From: Ryuthela nishihirai
Lineage: Eukaryota; Arthropoda; Arachnida; Araneae; Heptathelidae
Direction: 5' to 3'
Assembly: GCA_038380435.1 (NCBI GenBank)
Contig: JAWZYU010000001.1
Location: 19,634,001-19,698,000 of the forward strand
Length of the DNA stretch: 64,000 nucleotides
The translations under genes were made by a program, and so were the position numbers. Of the stretch, positions 1-12,047 are shown one piece after another. The notes under the pieces are model-generated. The model was given only the letters and a program-made list of their open reading frames with translations, was not told the origin of the DNA and searched no databases. Position 1 is the stretch's first letter; each line of letters opens with the position of its first letter.

Positions 1-449
1 TTCGTTAATGAAGATTTTTGTTTTCATAAATCTGGAAGAGATCTCATTAGCATCGATTTTTTTTCTTTTTTTTAGCAGCTTGAAGAAATTCGTTTTGTTG
101 GTCTTCGCACTTGAACTATAACGGACTTGATTTTTTACTTTCATTGGAATTCTGTGTATTCATTCAATAGCAACTTCTTTAATGTTAAGATGATTTGTTA
201 GAGTATGAAAAATATTATATTTTCATTTCTGTCTTCTGGAATACCCAATATTTCAATATTAGAGTTTTTAGAATATTGTTCCAGATCACTTAATTGCATT
301 TTCATCATATTCATTTCATCCTTTAATTGTAAATTTTCATTTCGTAGGCTGAAATTTTCTTTCTTTATGTCTTTAATTTCATTAATAGTTTTGTTTAATT
401 CAATTATGTAATCAGAATTGAATTCCAAGAATTTTTTTAATGTCTTCAA
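1..449 (-). pseudogene. LINE ORF1 relic with coiled coil and FP-like domain
   Basis: Read right to left, the first 70 or so residues form a coiled coil rich in Asn, Lys, Glu and Leu. It leads into LEQYSKNSNIEILGIPE, the entry to the RRM-like/FP domain found in ORF1 of arthropod LINEs and related to the baculovirus FP protein family. A frameshift near 190-200 and one in-frame TGA follow. Beyond them the reading resumes with an HRIP motif, a lysine-rich stretch and an IFINE motif, typical of the C-terminal part of the FP domain, and runs off the left edge. ORF1 proteins bind the LINE RNA. It is a broken copy, and the rest of its LINE lies outside the window. Confidence 0.72.
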
Positions 450-970
450 ATTCTTCCTTTATATATATATATTTGTTATTTTTGACAAATTCTTCACATA
501 TACAATCAGTAATGTCTTTTTTCAGTACAAAACTGCTATCAGAAATAACTATGTGGTTGTAAATCATGTTTAATATTTATTTTGTTATTAGTTAGATTGT
601 CATGATAATCATTAGTCTCTATACATCTTACATCTGTGTCAGAGTAATGCCAGGGAGAAAGTTTGCTTGAGTAATGCATCTTACAGATTTTTTTTTTTAC
701 ACAAAGCAGTTATCTTTAAATAATTCTTCAAGTGAAATGCACACACAAAATATTACCATTGAAGTTATAATTTCCACAAAGGCAGAACATCATTAGTTTA
801 CAACAATTGAATATATTGACGAAATAATTAGCTTGAATTACTGACACTTGATGACATATGAGCAACCATCACCTTAAAAAGCTGTTGACACACTAGATTT
901 TAATGACTTCTGAACAGAAAATGATATTTACCAAAAGTTTCCAACGGTACAACATAACTTCAAATTTCAA
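450..970. other. No recognisable feature
   Basis: AT-rich sequence with one T-tract near 690 and no coding similarity, terminal repeat or tRNA-like motif that I can see. Confidence 0.5.
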
Positions 971-1533
971 TCACAAATGTTCAATGTGGCTGCCTTTAAT
1001 CATCCCACCTGCAATAGATTGTCCCAAATCTGCCGAAGTACATCTGTATCCAATATTCTGATTACTGACTACCACTCAAATAGAATATGGCCTCATCACC
1101 ATCTTATTCAAGAAGCCATGCTTACACAAAACATATCGTTTTTGTTCCCTTTGCTTGGTGCTTGCAGCAATTGCAACTTGCATGAACTGAGAGTCTGTTG
1201 CACAAAATCTTCCACACAATAGGCTGTGGGATATTCAATTCTCAACCAGCATGTGCTATTGACTTTCGAGGACTTCTTTGAAACATCTGTATCACAGTTT
1301 CCCCTACCTCATCTGACATATGGGGACATCCCTGCCCCTGTGTCCCACACATCCCATGTCAGTAAACCACTTGTACCAATCAGTAGGAGTGTTTTGTTGT
1401 TCGTGTCTAATATTACTATTGCAATAATCCCTTGTTCAGGAGTCTTGCTGTGCTTCACTTGAAACCTTCTCTCTACAGTCATGCTCAATTTTGTTTCATA
1501 AAACCACAGACAACACTGTGCACACTGACCCAT
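971..1533 (-). pseudogene. Mariner-superfamily (DUF4817-type) transposase relic, internally deleted
   Basis: The start reads GQCAQCCLWFYETK, the N-terminal helix-turn-helix (DUF4817) domain of a mariner group common in arthropods. In shifted frames it continues with FQRSPRKS and ELNIPQPIVWKIL, the second helix-turn-helix. Then comes a remnant of the first catalytic strand (FYLSG-like), after which the sequence jumps to the C-terminus, ending GSHIEHL and stop at 971-973. Most of the catalytic domain is deleted, with several frameshifts and stops. A CCCTG-TA motif ending at 1720 may be the right transposon end; no matching left end was found. Confidence 0.75.
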
Positions 1534-1722
1534 TGTAAACCTCCATGGCTACTAACTGTGGAGTCCCATTCACCTCTATACCCACCAGGTTGAATGCAAT
1601 GCCATCTACATTGACAAGAATGCAACTAGACTACATAAGGAGACTTAAAACATACATTAAGTTTGTGTGATTTTGATTTTCGGAGTTCTCTTTTTGCACA
1701 GCTAATTTGTAATGACCCTGTA

Positions 1723-2360
1723 TATGATGTGAAATGTAGGCTCTAATTATACTACTGCAATATAATTATATTCTGAGATATGAGTGTTTGTTCGTGGACA
1801 AATAGTGCAAGGAAGATGGAGTGCCACATATATTACATTGCACATCTAATTATAGTTAGTGTCAAGAATAAAATTTTACTACTATATGTCTGCACTCACA
1901 GTATGATATGGAATTATTGTTACTTCTTGTATTGTTTACTCTTTAGCATTATTATCAGTACCCCTGCCCCAATTAATACTTGTTGAAAGCCTACAGTATG
2001 AAGAATATTTGCCTATATTTATCAAATTACATCTAAATGCATCTCCACTACCCACATTACTTCATCTGATATATCTTGTACTAATCTGGATGATAGCAGA
2101 CAATCTGTATGCAAAGTGTGCAGATTCCTACTAGAAAACCAGCCTACATGATCCAGGGTCAACCCATCAAGCTAACGTATTGTACTTGTGCTAGTATTTC
2201 TTCTATAGAAGAGAAAGGACACAACTGTGAATATTCGTCTTAAGCAGTCACCTTCATTATCGTACCATAAAATGGACGGTGATATCTTACCACAGCATAC
2301 TGGTTGTATGACCTTCAATGTGCAACTAATTGTTTTGTAAAATTATGCTGGTGCATTTTA
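1723..2360. other. No recognisable feature
   Basis: AT-rich, multiply stopped in all frames. No motif, tRNA-like box or terminal repeat was recognised. Confidence 0.45.
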
Positions 2361-3700
2361 TTGTTACTAGCAGATTTACCCAGTGTTGCTTGAGTCAAAC
2401 TTTCTAAAATGTAGAATAGATGGCATTTCCCACATCACAAGCTTTCATTTGGCATAAATATCATTACACTCCATTTCCTCCCCCTCTGGGAGGTGGGGGC
2501 GGCAGAGTCAGTGCGCCAGACACATAATCTATAGCTCCCAGGTTCGAGTTCCAGCTGAGTCAGCGTTGAGATTTACTTCCGCTTAACTCCCGCCCTGGCC
2601 AAGGTCAGTAGGGGACACTGATGGGCTTGGATAGGCTGCCATCGGATCAGACGTTCAGCAGTAGCTCAGTGAGAGGGAGATCATACCCTCGGTACATTAA
2701 AACACATTGGATGGCCTTAACAAGAGACTGCCATCTGTCTCCTAACAGCTGTTCCACTGGATCCTTTCCCCCAACCTTCTCTTACCCTTTGGAGTTCTTG
2801 TGACCTGGCCATTTAGCCTATTGTGTGCAAAAAAGCACCACTGAGAGGTAAAACAACCCAACACCCCCAGTTAATATTTTCTCCTACTTAGGGGAGAAAA
2901 GAAATGGACTTAGAGCTACCTATTATTCTCCCCACATCAGAAGTTAACCAAAAATCAGAATTTCCTCACTCAGATAATCAAATGTTTCACATCACTTCAT
3001 AACCACCAGAGTTCCTCGGATACAATTTGCCAGGCACGTGTAACTTTATAGCAGAAGAAAATTGACTATGATCTAAGTTGCATGAAAAATGTAAAGGTAC
3101 AAAAAATTACTAAACAAAATCATTTATTACTTAACATATTAAAAACATTTAATTATTTGTATATGCTTTTATTAGCTTTTGCATATTTTTCAAATTAAGT
3201 TAATGATTTTAACTTCCTACATGAATTTAATTTTTGAATCTACATTCTGCTCATGCTTAATTAGAACGACTTCAATATCCATGGATGCTTGTGCTCTTGA
3301 CCCAGCAAACTGAACAATTAGTTTATCATGCAAAATCAGAAAGAAATTAATTTGATGCATTCACTATTTCAAATGTAACGGTCATTTTAAATAACTCAAC
3401 TGTAAATGTTTAATCATGCAAAAAAAAATATTAGTTTAGTTTGATGTATACTTTTCAAATTAGTGGAAACAGTTATTTTGAATAAATTTCAAGTGTTAAT
3501 GTTGGGGATTTTTTCTATGGGGATTTTTTTAGAATTTAAACCCGTTCAACCCAATTTTGGTTGACCCAAGGGAGTTTGCACATAGCCTATATTCTTCCCC
3601 TGGTGAATGGAAGGTTCATGGACAATTTGGGGTCGCTAGCTACTCTGGGGCCTGAGTGCATAAGTGGACAGACACACAAACTTTCTTTTTTATCAGATTT
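2361..3700. repeat. Dispersed repeat R2, interrupted by a SINE
   Basis: From about 2371 (agcagatttacccag) to about 3695 (acaaactttcttttt) this matches 43705-44640 in the same order, including the phrase acatcacaagctttcat and a terminal block with gtgcataag and aactttcttttt. The match is broken by the SINE at 2488-2865. The second copy lies inside a TTAA-flanked element at 43564-44746, so R2 may be the body of such an element. Its closing block resembles the conserved 3' ends seen in many arthropod non-LTR elements. No protein was recognised. Confidence 0.6.
2488..2865 (+). mobile_element. SINE-A copy 1 (tRNA-headed SINE)
   Basis: The head has a degenerate RNA polymerase III A box near 2506 and a B box, ggttcgagttcc, near 2541. 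The body contains the family phrase ggatggcctt and the family 3' end gtaaaacaacccaac. The same ordered modules recur at 10640-11021, 39716-40101, 58958-59172 and 60699-61049, which defines the family. It interrupts repeat R2, seen by alignment with 43705-44640. SINE-A would be copied by a LINE in trans, and this copy has lost any clear target duplication. Confidence 0.8.
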
Positions 3701-4490
3701 TATTTAACAGTGTTATTACCACATACAAAACTTTAAGCATTTGAGAAGTTACAGGAGGTCAAAAAATGTTACATCAAAATTGAAAGTAGCAAACAAAAAA
3801 AAAAGTACATAAAAATACCTATCTTCCTACATGCACCACAAAAAGTAGAAAATAAACCTTGTAAGGGGCAGAATTCTCCCCCTTTATTATCAATGGAACA
3901 GCAATAAAACTTCTTGGCACAGCTGTTCCAGTCACAATGCTTGGAACTGTGCTGACCAAGGAGATTTCTGGCAGGCTACAAAGAACCATTGGTGCCGAAG
4001 CAAACAGTCATGGTGGTAGGTGATTGACGAGATCAGAAGAGGTCACCTGATAGGTAGACGTTTACTCCCACCACAGAATTTTGAAGGAGAGCATTTTCAT
4101 ACTCAGCTACAGCAATCACCTCAAGCTGCTGAAATATCCTTTGTTTGAATTAGTGAGGCTGTGTCCCACTTGGAGGCCTGAGTTCAGTTTACAGAGATAG
4201 GCAACTGGGTCAGATATGAGACCACAGTATTGGTCACCCTATTGTATATCTGTAAACGTATGTATTGCAAATAAATATTTAATCCGTAGTCATTGTGTTG
4301 AGATCTCAAACCGTAAGGAAAGAACACATGAAAGTGCACCGACTGCAATTAGCATAAGTTAATTAATTAGGTGCAGGTGGGGGAGGTGGCTTTCACAAAT
4401 CTAAAACATAATGGTACAATCAGTGATTGAATTTATATTCACCTTAAAGGAAGAGGGCACCAGAAAGCTTGTGAGCACTTATATTTTTCC
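3701..4490. other. No recognisable feature
   Basis: Mixed-composition sequence with a moderately GC-richer patch at 3940-4240 and an AATAAA at 4270. No open frame of note and no transposon ends were seen. Confidence 0.4.
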
Positions 4491-5700
4491 TTTTTTTTGT
4501 ACTGTAGTCATGTTTGAGGTAGCCCATGACATTGAAGATAACCCAAGCTTTAATTTGGGATACAACTTACTGAGGCTGACCCCTCCCCCTCACAAAATTC
4601 CCATCTCCTTTAGTAAATGGGTTCCCTATCTTCCATTGAAGTGAATACAAATTCAGTAACTGATTGCACCATCGATATATGCTTTAACTTTATTTACTAC
4701 ATTTTAAGGTGCATATAGGAAGAGAGGTATTTTGAACCCTTTGCACTCAAAAGGTGACCCTCAGTCACCATTTGGTTTGATGCAGCAACTTGAATGGTGA
4801 CCGAGAGGCAACAATAATGTTTTATAAACAGATATCTTTCCTCTTTACATCTTAGATGTGTAAATCAATTCTCTATGTACACTTCATAGTACAGCATTGT
4901 GTTTAAAATTATTATTTTAAACTTGTCTGTTTTCAGTGGTTATAAAAATAGAGCCAAATGATGAAATTAGTAGAAGTGAAGATGAATTTAATTTTATGTT
5001 GTTTATATATGATTTATTTTTATATTAGTTGTAAAATATTTCAACTTTTTAGGAAAAAAACTTGAGTTGCTACTTCCCTATAATGAAACAACCTTCGAGA
5101 GCAAAGGATTAAACGCTTTTTTTCCTTTGTCAGTAAAAACACCTACCAACAGAAACTTATTTGATATATGACAACTCAAACACTGACCACATTTTCCTCC
5201 CCATTTTTGGAGTTGTGTTTGAGGTAGCCCCTGACATTGAAGAAGTCAGGAGCTTTGAGATATAACTTGATGTTGATCACCACAAAATTTCAGTCACCCT
5301 CTTGGGAGTATAATTCCAAGCAGTCCACGACAGTCCTCATGAGCTTTCATTCGATACCTAATTTGTAACTGTAGACCCTCATTTTCAGAAGATATAGTAA
5401 AGACTTTCTAATTTCCTATTTTTTAAGGTAGAAGAAACCAACAGTGGGGGTATATATTATCACCCACAACATTCCTCATATCACAATCCATTTGAGAAAC
5501 TCGTTATATTCAGCCTCACTTTCGAAAGATATAGTCGAACAACTGTTCTCAGATTTATCTTTTTTTCAGGAGAAAGAAGGTATGGAGGGTAATTCTTATA
5601 ACCTAAGACACTCCTTGCTTTACAAGCTTTCATTTGACATATAAATCCTTAAATTTGTCCCTCATGTTCAAAAGGTACTGTTTTGACAAACCAACATATG
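4491..5700. repeat. Degenerate repeat field with related units, holding a TTAA MITE
   Basis: The phrase gtttgaggtagccc-tgacattgaag occurs at about 4510 and again at about 5215. From 5370 the sequence repeats with a spacing of roughly 140 bp: cctcattttcagaagatatagt near 5378, cctcactttcgaaagatatagt near 5512 and cctcatgttcaaaaggtac near 5660. Each unit is near a variant of agctttcatt-gacat, a phrase also found in repeat R2. This looks like an eroded tandem or nested repeat field, of unknown class. Confidence 0.55.
4737..5108. mobile_element. piggyBac-type MITE (TTAA, CCCTTTGC ends)
   Basis: The left end reads tgaaCCCTTTGCACTC and the right end is its imperfect inverse, GAGAGCAAAGGATTAA. The termini match the CCCTTTGCACTCG group and are flanked by TTAA (mutated on the left). 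A second element with the same ends is at 42426-42661. There is no coding capacity, so it is a non-autonomous element. Confidence 0.6.
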
Positions 5701-6399
5701 ATGAGTAAAAAGCAATAAAAAGATAGGAAAAATGAGGATGTTTTGAGATTATTTTTCTGCTTAAATTATCTGAACAATTTTCAGTACAACTCAGATTCTC
5801 TTTCCGAGAGTTGGTCATGGAAAATATTCACACCCCTGGTTACAGTTAGATATCTTCCAACTGAATGCTGCTGTTTGAACAAAGTTCAACATAGCCTTAT
5901 TTTTATACACTATTGATTTCAGTTTTACATAATTTGATGATAAAATTTAAAATATATAGTCCAGATACAGAAACAAAAATTGAACAGCATTATGAACTCG
6001 CAATAGCATTAAAAGCAGATAAACAATACAGTCTTCCTACAGGTGCTTTTAAACAGCAAAATGAAAATCAAGCCACTTTGTGATTAAACCACTTGCTCAA
6101 CTGATAATTTCAGATGAGAGTGGTAGGTGGACAACTATTTTTATGGGACCTGTTATGGTGAGTGGAAACCAGTTTTGATGCATTATCTTCCTTTGTAAAC
6201 AATATGAATTGAATGATTTAATAACAATTAGTTTCATTATTGAAGTGTATTTCCAAGAAATAACTATACACATCCATTAAAATAAATTTTCACTGCTTGG
6301 TAACCTTGCACTTTAAGGAACCAACTATATTCAACTAATCAAGATTCGCTAATTAAAAGATTTAGCAAAAATTTGAGTTATGATTGCATTGCACTAATT
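5701..6399. other. No recognisable feature
   Basis: AT-rich sequence between the repeat field and the first LINE. No motif was recognised. Confidence 0.4.
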
Positions 6400-6428
6400 C
6401 ATCATCATCATCCTCAAGCAGCCATGGG

Positions 6429-7893
6429 CTACGGAGGTCCAACCAGACCGTGCAATTTAGTTCTCCAAGCAAGCCTATCCTGAGCTACATCAACTACATC
6501 TGGCCACTGCACACCAATTCTAACAAGAGCCTGTTTGACATTGTCTGCCCACCGCATCCTAGGTCTCGCCTTCTTTCTGAGGCCTTTAGGCACACTGTTC
6601 ATAACCCTATTCGCCAATCTATAATTATTCATACGGGCAACATGGCCAAACCAACAGAGTCTCTCTCTGCACAATATGCTGCTTAAAGGAGGTTGCAAAC
6701 TCCTTTGCCTAACACCTCATCATTAGTTACAAAGTTGAACCACCTAATGCCCAAGATACTGTGTAAGCATCTAGTTTCCTGTTATGTTTACAAAGTGTCC
6801 TGTCCAAGTTTCACTACCATAACTAACCCTAGAAAGAACCAAACTATTATACAGTCTAATTTTAGTCTTTAGGTGTATACACCTATTTCTCCACTCTCCA
6901 TAGATTCTTAAAAGTCCCAGAGGCAATCCCTATTCGTCTTTTAATCTCATGCTGCACATCATTATCAGCTACATAGCTCCCAAGATAATTAAACTGTGAC
7001 ACCTGCTCAAGACTGCAACCATTCAGATTAACTGAATCACAGCCTGCCTGACCAATTTTCATCACTTTAGTTTTCTCTCTGTTTATAACCAAACCTACTC
7101 TACTACCGTCTCATCAACAGCTCGAATGAAAGAGTTCATCTCATCAACATCATTTGCCAAAAGGGCTAAATCATCAGCAAAATCTAAATCAGAAATTTTT
7201 GTATCTCCAGTCCATTTAAGGCCAAAATCTTTCCTTTTCAGTGAATTTCGCATACCCTAATCAATAACCAAACTAAGGAGAAAAGGAGACAAAATGCACC
7301 CTTGTCGAACACCAGAAGTAATGCTAAACCAATTGCTACAAGCCTTACCAACTCTCACACACGACTCAGTGTTATTATAGGGAGCTTTCATTATGTTAAC
7401 TAACTTGTCGGGTATACCATATGATCTCACAATCAACCACAAATTATGACGATCAACAGTCGAAAGCCTTTTCGAAATCAACAAAGCTAGCAACCAAAGG
7501 TTTCTGAAATTCTAAACATTTCTCAAGAATCTGCCTAAGTGAAAATATCTGATCCACACATTCCCTACCACTTCTGAATCCACATTGCTCATCACACAAT
7601 TGACTGTCAACCAGATTCTTAATTCTATTAAGCACAATCATGGAAAGAACTTTACCTGGAACAGAGAGTAGGCTGATACCCCTATAGTTATCACAAGAAC
7701 TGCGATCACCTTTTTTGAAAATAGGGATAACAATAGCTCTGGTAAAATCCTTAGGAACCATGCCTTTATCATAAAAGATATTCAGAATTTCAGTCATCCA
7801 AGTGGTAACCGAAACATTCCCAGCTCTAAGCATTTCCGTAGTAATTTCATCTACCCCTGGGGATTTATGAAGTTTAAGTTTAGAAACAGCCAA
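6429..7893 (-). pseudogene. RTE-like reverse transcriptase and C-terminal domain (LINE-1)
   Basis: Successive frames give the RT fingers (IVIPIFKKGDRSSCDNYRG), the FRSGRECVDQIF and VASFVDFEKAFD motifs, TSGVRQGCILSPF, the catalytic FADD box (near 7170, intact), NYLGSYVADND, and the C-terminal LCWFGHVARMNNYRLANRVM followed by a basic, Trp-containing tail. Frameshifts near 7470, 7260 and 6880 separate the pieces. The domain order and the C-terminal region match BovB/RTE reverse transcriptases. Confidence 0.82.
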
Positions 7894-8177
7894 AATAACT
7901 TCAGATTGTGTTACAGGAGGGCCAACATTAAAGCCACCAATGCATCTATCATCATTGTAAACAATGGGAATAGAACTAACCGCATTGTTTAGAATATCAC
8001 TGAAATGCTAAGCCCACCTAGCCATGACAGAATCCACACCTTCTATAACCTTACCTTGTTTATCCTTCAATCCCTGTATACCTGTTCGTTTTCTACCACA
8101 TAAAACATCAACAATCTGGTACAGCTCTCTGCTGTTGTGCTGTCTACCTAGCTTCTCTATCTTTATGATAAAGTTCT

Positions 8178-8324
8178 ATCTTTTATGATAAAGGCATGGT
8201 TCCTAAGGATTTTACCAGAGCTATTGTTATCCCTATTTTCAAAAAAGGTGATCGCAGTTCTTGTGATAACTATAGGGGTATCAGCCTACTCTGTTCCAGG
8301 TAAAGTTCTTTCCATGATTGTGCT
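8178..8324 (+). repeat. Inverted duplicate of the LINE-1 reverse transcriptase
   Basis: This 147-bp block is the reverse complement of 7631-7780 in the same LINE, so it encodes YDKGMVPKDFTRA on the plus strand inside a minus-strand element. Comparison with the copy at 50268-50300 shows it was inserted between ctgtctaactgctt and ccttggctttg, with gcttcc as microhomology. A 15-bp partial direct duplicate (atctttatgataaag) sits just left of it. The pattern suggests template switching during reverse transcription or repair. Confidence 0.8.
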
Positions 8325-8329
8325 TCCTC

Positions 8330-8836
8330 GGCTTTGTCAGCCAAACCATCAAGCCAAAGATTCTTATCAGCAGCTAACTGATCTTTTACACGTTTATTAA
8401 GTTCTCTGTAATGCCTTCTATTAGGATTAGTAGGGTATTGATTAAGGACATTCCTGCAGTTCTTTCTTTCCGAAATAAGCTCAAGTACCTTATCACTCAG
8501 ATAATTCTGCCTCTTCTGCTCCTTTTTTCCTAAAAGAGTACTGTTAGTGTCCAAAAAAGCCTGTTTAAAATGATCCCATTCTTCCTCAACTTCAGTAGTA
8601 AGCATACCGTGACTGTCATAATGACTAAGTAACCTATCATGGTAAGCTTTGGCAATAACTGGATCTTTCAGAGCTTCAGTATTAAAAGTAAATTTTTTAA
8701 CCCTAGCATAACTCTTTTTAAGTTGCAACACACTTTTAATAAGGTAATGGTCAGATCCAATTTCAGCTCCCCTATATGCCCTGGTATTCCTAACAGAACT
8801 AGCCCATTTGCTATTAATTAACATGTAATCAATCAT
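8330..8836 (-). pseudogene. RTE-like endonuclease C-terminal half and linker (LINE-1)
   Basis: It contains MIDYMLINSKW, NTRAYRGAEIGSDHYL (the Asp-His catalytic pair of the endonuclease fold is SDH) and a charged linker towards the reverse transcriptase. The frame continues to 8270, but the part beyond about 8324 runs into the inverted duplicate. The residues match the copy at 50199-51239 closely. Confidence 0.8.
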
Positions 8837-9035
8837 ATTCTTATGCAGCCCATCAGGTGTAACCCATGTGTACTTATGTATGTCGCGGTGTTTGTAATAA
8901 GTGTTAGTTATTCTGAATCCATGGAGTTTACTTAACTGTAGGAGACGTTGCCCATTGCCATTGCAGCTACCAATACCAAAAGGGCCTATTACTCCTCCCC
9001 AAAGGTCAGAGTCAGTACCAACTTTGGCAATGAAG

Positions 9036-9590
9036 TCACCAAGAACAAGGGTAATATCTCCTTTCTTGACAATTCAAAATATCCTGAAGTTGTTCATAAT
9101 ACCTATCCTTCTCATCCTCATTGGCATCCTCAGTGGGAGCATAACAGCAGATAACATTCAGGTCTTTAACGCTTGTCTGAAATTTTGCTGTCAGAAACCT
9201 TTCATTAATGCACTCATATCCTAGAAGAGCATCACTAGCGTGTCTGCTGAGAAGCAGACCAACGCCTTGGTGATGCTTATTGTTGTCCCTCCCTGAAAAG
9301 AGAAATTTAAGATTATTTTTAAGAATCTGACCTTTATCTGTCCATCTGGTCTCTTGCAAGCCGAGAATATCTAAATTATAATGGTGGAATTCTTGTTTGA
9401 GGACATGAAGAGAAAAAGCTCTGTGCAGAGTCCTCACATTCCAACTAACTATGGAGAGAAAATGGTTAGTGGGATGTTTAAAGAAACTATCTTTATTGAG
9501 AGAGGGAATGCCGACAATATCAAACAGCCCCTTAATCGCAGACATGGGGCAAAGACCCATTCCCCCACCACTAAAGGCTGATGAAGCCAT
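9036..9590 (-). pseudogene. RTE-like endonuclease domain, N-terminal half (LINE-1)
   Basis: Endonuclease/exonuclease/phosphatase-type nuclease that nicks target DNA to prime reverse transcription. Visible motifs are SIVSWNVRTL, ILGLQETRW, GVGLLLSRH and VICCYAPTED, which include the catalytic Asn, Gln and Glu regions of this fold. The frame is lost near 9075 (after DILN) by a deletion compared with the copy at 50199-51239, and the domain continues in another frame downstream. Confidence 0.8.
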
Positions 9591-10119
9591 CTACACTGGA
9601 AGACTTCCTCCAATGTAGAATTTGACGATGCCAATAGAAGCAAAGAGTTCAGGTGCCTGCGATGACTTCTGCTCAGGATTATCCACCAGCTGATAAACAT
9701 ATCCTGTGAATCTATTCACTTGGGGCTGTCAACCCACAAACAAACAGAAAACACAGCGGAAGATTTTCCCTCTACAGAAGCCCACCAGTGCAGCAAAATC
9801 AGGATCCATAATCAAGCTCAGAGCCATATATCTGTCCAGTGGGTTTATATGGGACCCTGTGTGGTTGACCACTCCTCAGCAGGGTAGAAAAAAAAGAAAA
9901 GTAGCCATAGTTGTCCAGATCAGTAGGCCACACTAATCTGGCAGCCCTCCCCTTCCATTCACTTCCACAAGAGAGTATCTCTTTTGAAGGGTACTAACGG
10001 TCTGCACCACAAGAAGGTGGGGTCGGACATTAGGTGCTAGGCCTGGCCGGTTCTATGCATAATCACAGGGGATTGGTGCATACTTCTCCTTCCAATGACT
10101 ACCTAGCTACCATTTACAG

Positions 10120-10629
10120 ACCTAATTACTCCATTGTAATTATATTCAGCACCTGTAACTGTGTTAGGTATAAGAGTTCAGATAAAAAAAACTGGAGAAC
10201 AAATTCTTTTGGCTTTGAATTATCTAGCACTTGGTATGAAATCACTGCTCAGAGCATTTGTTCCATTTATATTAGATGGCTATAACCAGAGCTGAGGAAA
10301 TCCACTTGCTCACACCAGCAGTGAGTTATTTTCAGGAGTGGCTTTGTTACTTTCAAAGCCAGGAAAAATTACAAAAGTAAAATAGTTTCAGGAAAAGAAG
10401 AAACTTTAATTATTAAATCATTTGATATACTAGTGCAGCCCCTTGTAATACCAGTTATCTAATTTATTTAATACACAATGAAGCAACATTTTCCTCCTTC
10501 CTTTACACTGGTATATATATGTCTTTGGTCCAACTTATGGTAAAAACTCCTGGCTGGCCAAATTTTTCTAAAATTTGCAATCCTTGACTATAACCATTTT
10601 AAAAAATATTTAAAAAAACATTGCTGTTC
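10120..10629. other. No recognisable feature
   Basis: AT-rich sequence between the LINE 5' end and the SINE. It may be the eroded left part of the Tc1 relic that continues at 11032, but I see no motif that shows it. Confidence 0.35.
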
Positions 10630-10639
10630 AACAATGGGG

Positions 10640-11021
10640 TTTGGGAATGGGTTGTTTTACCTCTGAGCAGCACTTTTTTGCACACCATGGGCTAAATCAG
10701 GTCACAAGGACCCTGAAGGCTCAAAGAAGGTTGGGGGAAGGGACCCACTGGAATAGCTGTTGGGAGACAGATGGTACTCCTGTCAAGGCCATCCAGAGTG
10801 TTCTTTAACGTGCACAGGGTATGGCTTTCCCATACACGGGTACATGGCTTAATGTCCCATCCGATGGACGACAGCCTTTCCAAGCCCATTGGTGTCCCCT
10901 ACTGACAGTGGGTAGGGTGAGGAGTTTTGCGGAGATAAGTCTCAATGCTGACCCAGCTGGGACTCGAACCTGGGAACTGTAGATTATGAGCCTGGTGCAC
11001 TACTGACTGAGTTACCCCAAC
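10640..11021 (-). mobile_element. SINE-A copy 2 with target-site duplication
   Basis: The tRNA-like head is at the right (B box as gggactcgaacctgg on the plus strand near 10960), and the 3' end at left reads gggttgttttacctctgag on the plus strand. It is flanked by a direct repeat aacaatgggg at 10630-10639 and 11022-11031, as expected for LINE-mediated insertion. The right flank is Tc1-derived sequence. Confidence 0.82.
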
Positions 11022-11031
11022 AACAATGGGG

Positions 11032-11765
11032 CACCTACAGAGGTTTGTTCATAGACCATTTGACATATGATGGCCTGACTGGACTATGGCAGCCGTCGCC
11101 TACATCGAGTACCCTTTTTAACAGCATGTCACCGGGCTATAAGGTTTAAGTGTGCAAAATGACATTGCAAACAAACTGTGGAAGACAGGAAATGGATAGC
11201 TTACTCTCACTAATCAAGGTTCCAACTACAACATACAGGCAGAAGGTTGCATAAACAACAAGGCCATGAATCCTAACTGTCAATCAGGGTATTAGAGGAG
11301 GTGGAGGTGGTGTAATGTTCTGGGAAGTGTTTACGTGAGCTACCTAGGGCCCCCTTGTACCTATTGAGACCATCACATGAGGCTATATTAATGGACTTAT
11401 CGCCCACCTAAACCTATTCAGGGCTATACATTCCCAACAGTAGGATTTCTTCTTTAAACAAAATAATGCCCCATGTCAATGCTCCAGTTTGGCAAAGGAC
11501 TGTTTAGAGGAGCCTTCCAAGTGAATTCCCAATCCTTCAATGGCCCTCTCTCTCCAGATTTGAATCCTATTCAGCATCTGTGGAAAAAAAGTGGGAGTGA
11601 TTTATTTGAGCCCAAAACCCATCACCAACTGTCAGCACTTTACAGATGGCTGCCCTGGAACCATGGGCTGCAATACCATCTGAACAATTCCAACACCTAG
11701 TAAAACCCATGCCACAATGTGTTGCTGCTGTTGTGAGAACTAAAGGTGGACCCACATATTAGATG
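11032..11765 (+). pseudogene. Tc1-like transposase relic
   Basis: In broken frames it shows a GGGVMFWEVF-like block near 11300 (equivalent to the GGGSVMVWG strand of Tc1 transposases) and, at about 11545-11580, LSPDLNPIQHLW, the third catalytic region. The usual Glu before HLW is Gln here. Many stops and indels are present. Terminal repeats were not identified. Confidence 0.7.
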
Positions 11766-12047
11766 GGTGTGTATAATTAATTGTAACTTTCAGTGTATTT
11801 CACACATACAAAAAATTACAAAATTCTGTAAAGGAAGCATTATGCTCACTCTACTACAACCAAAGAGGAAACAGCCGAAATCAGCTTCATAATTATTCAT
11901 AGGTCTGTGACCTCACGAAAAATGTTTATTTCCTATATATATATATAGACAGGGTGTTTCAAATAGGATGCAACCCTCTATTGTATTTTTCTATTTAAAC
12001 TTGACAAAAGAAATATTTTAAAAGATGCAAATTAGACATATCTACCT

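Larger units (their letters stand above)
6400..10119 (-). mobile_element. LINE-1 copy: full-length RTE-like non-LTR retrotransposon
   Basis: The element encodes an apurinic-type endonuclease followed by a reverse transcriptase and a C-terminal domain, most like the RTE/BovB group (the endonuclease resembles proteins annotated as craniofacial development protein 2-like). Its 3' end, at left, is a short GAT-type repeat tail rather than poly(A), as in RTE elements. Its 5' end, near 10119, matches the 5' end of the copy at 48526-52104. A weak duplication of ctaatt flanks it. At 3.7 kb it is full length, but frameshifts and an internal inverted insert (8178-8324) make it inactive. Confidence 0.85.

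Noticed and set aside
6384..6686. Plus-strand frame of 100 residues starting with Ser repeats, and its twin at 48522-48812
   Set aside because: They are antisense to the conserved C-terminal domain of RTE-like LINEs and repeat wherever that LINE occurs.
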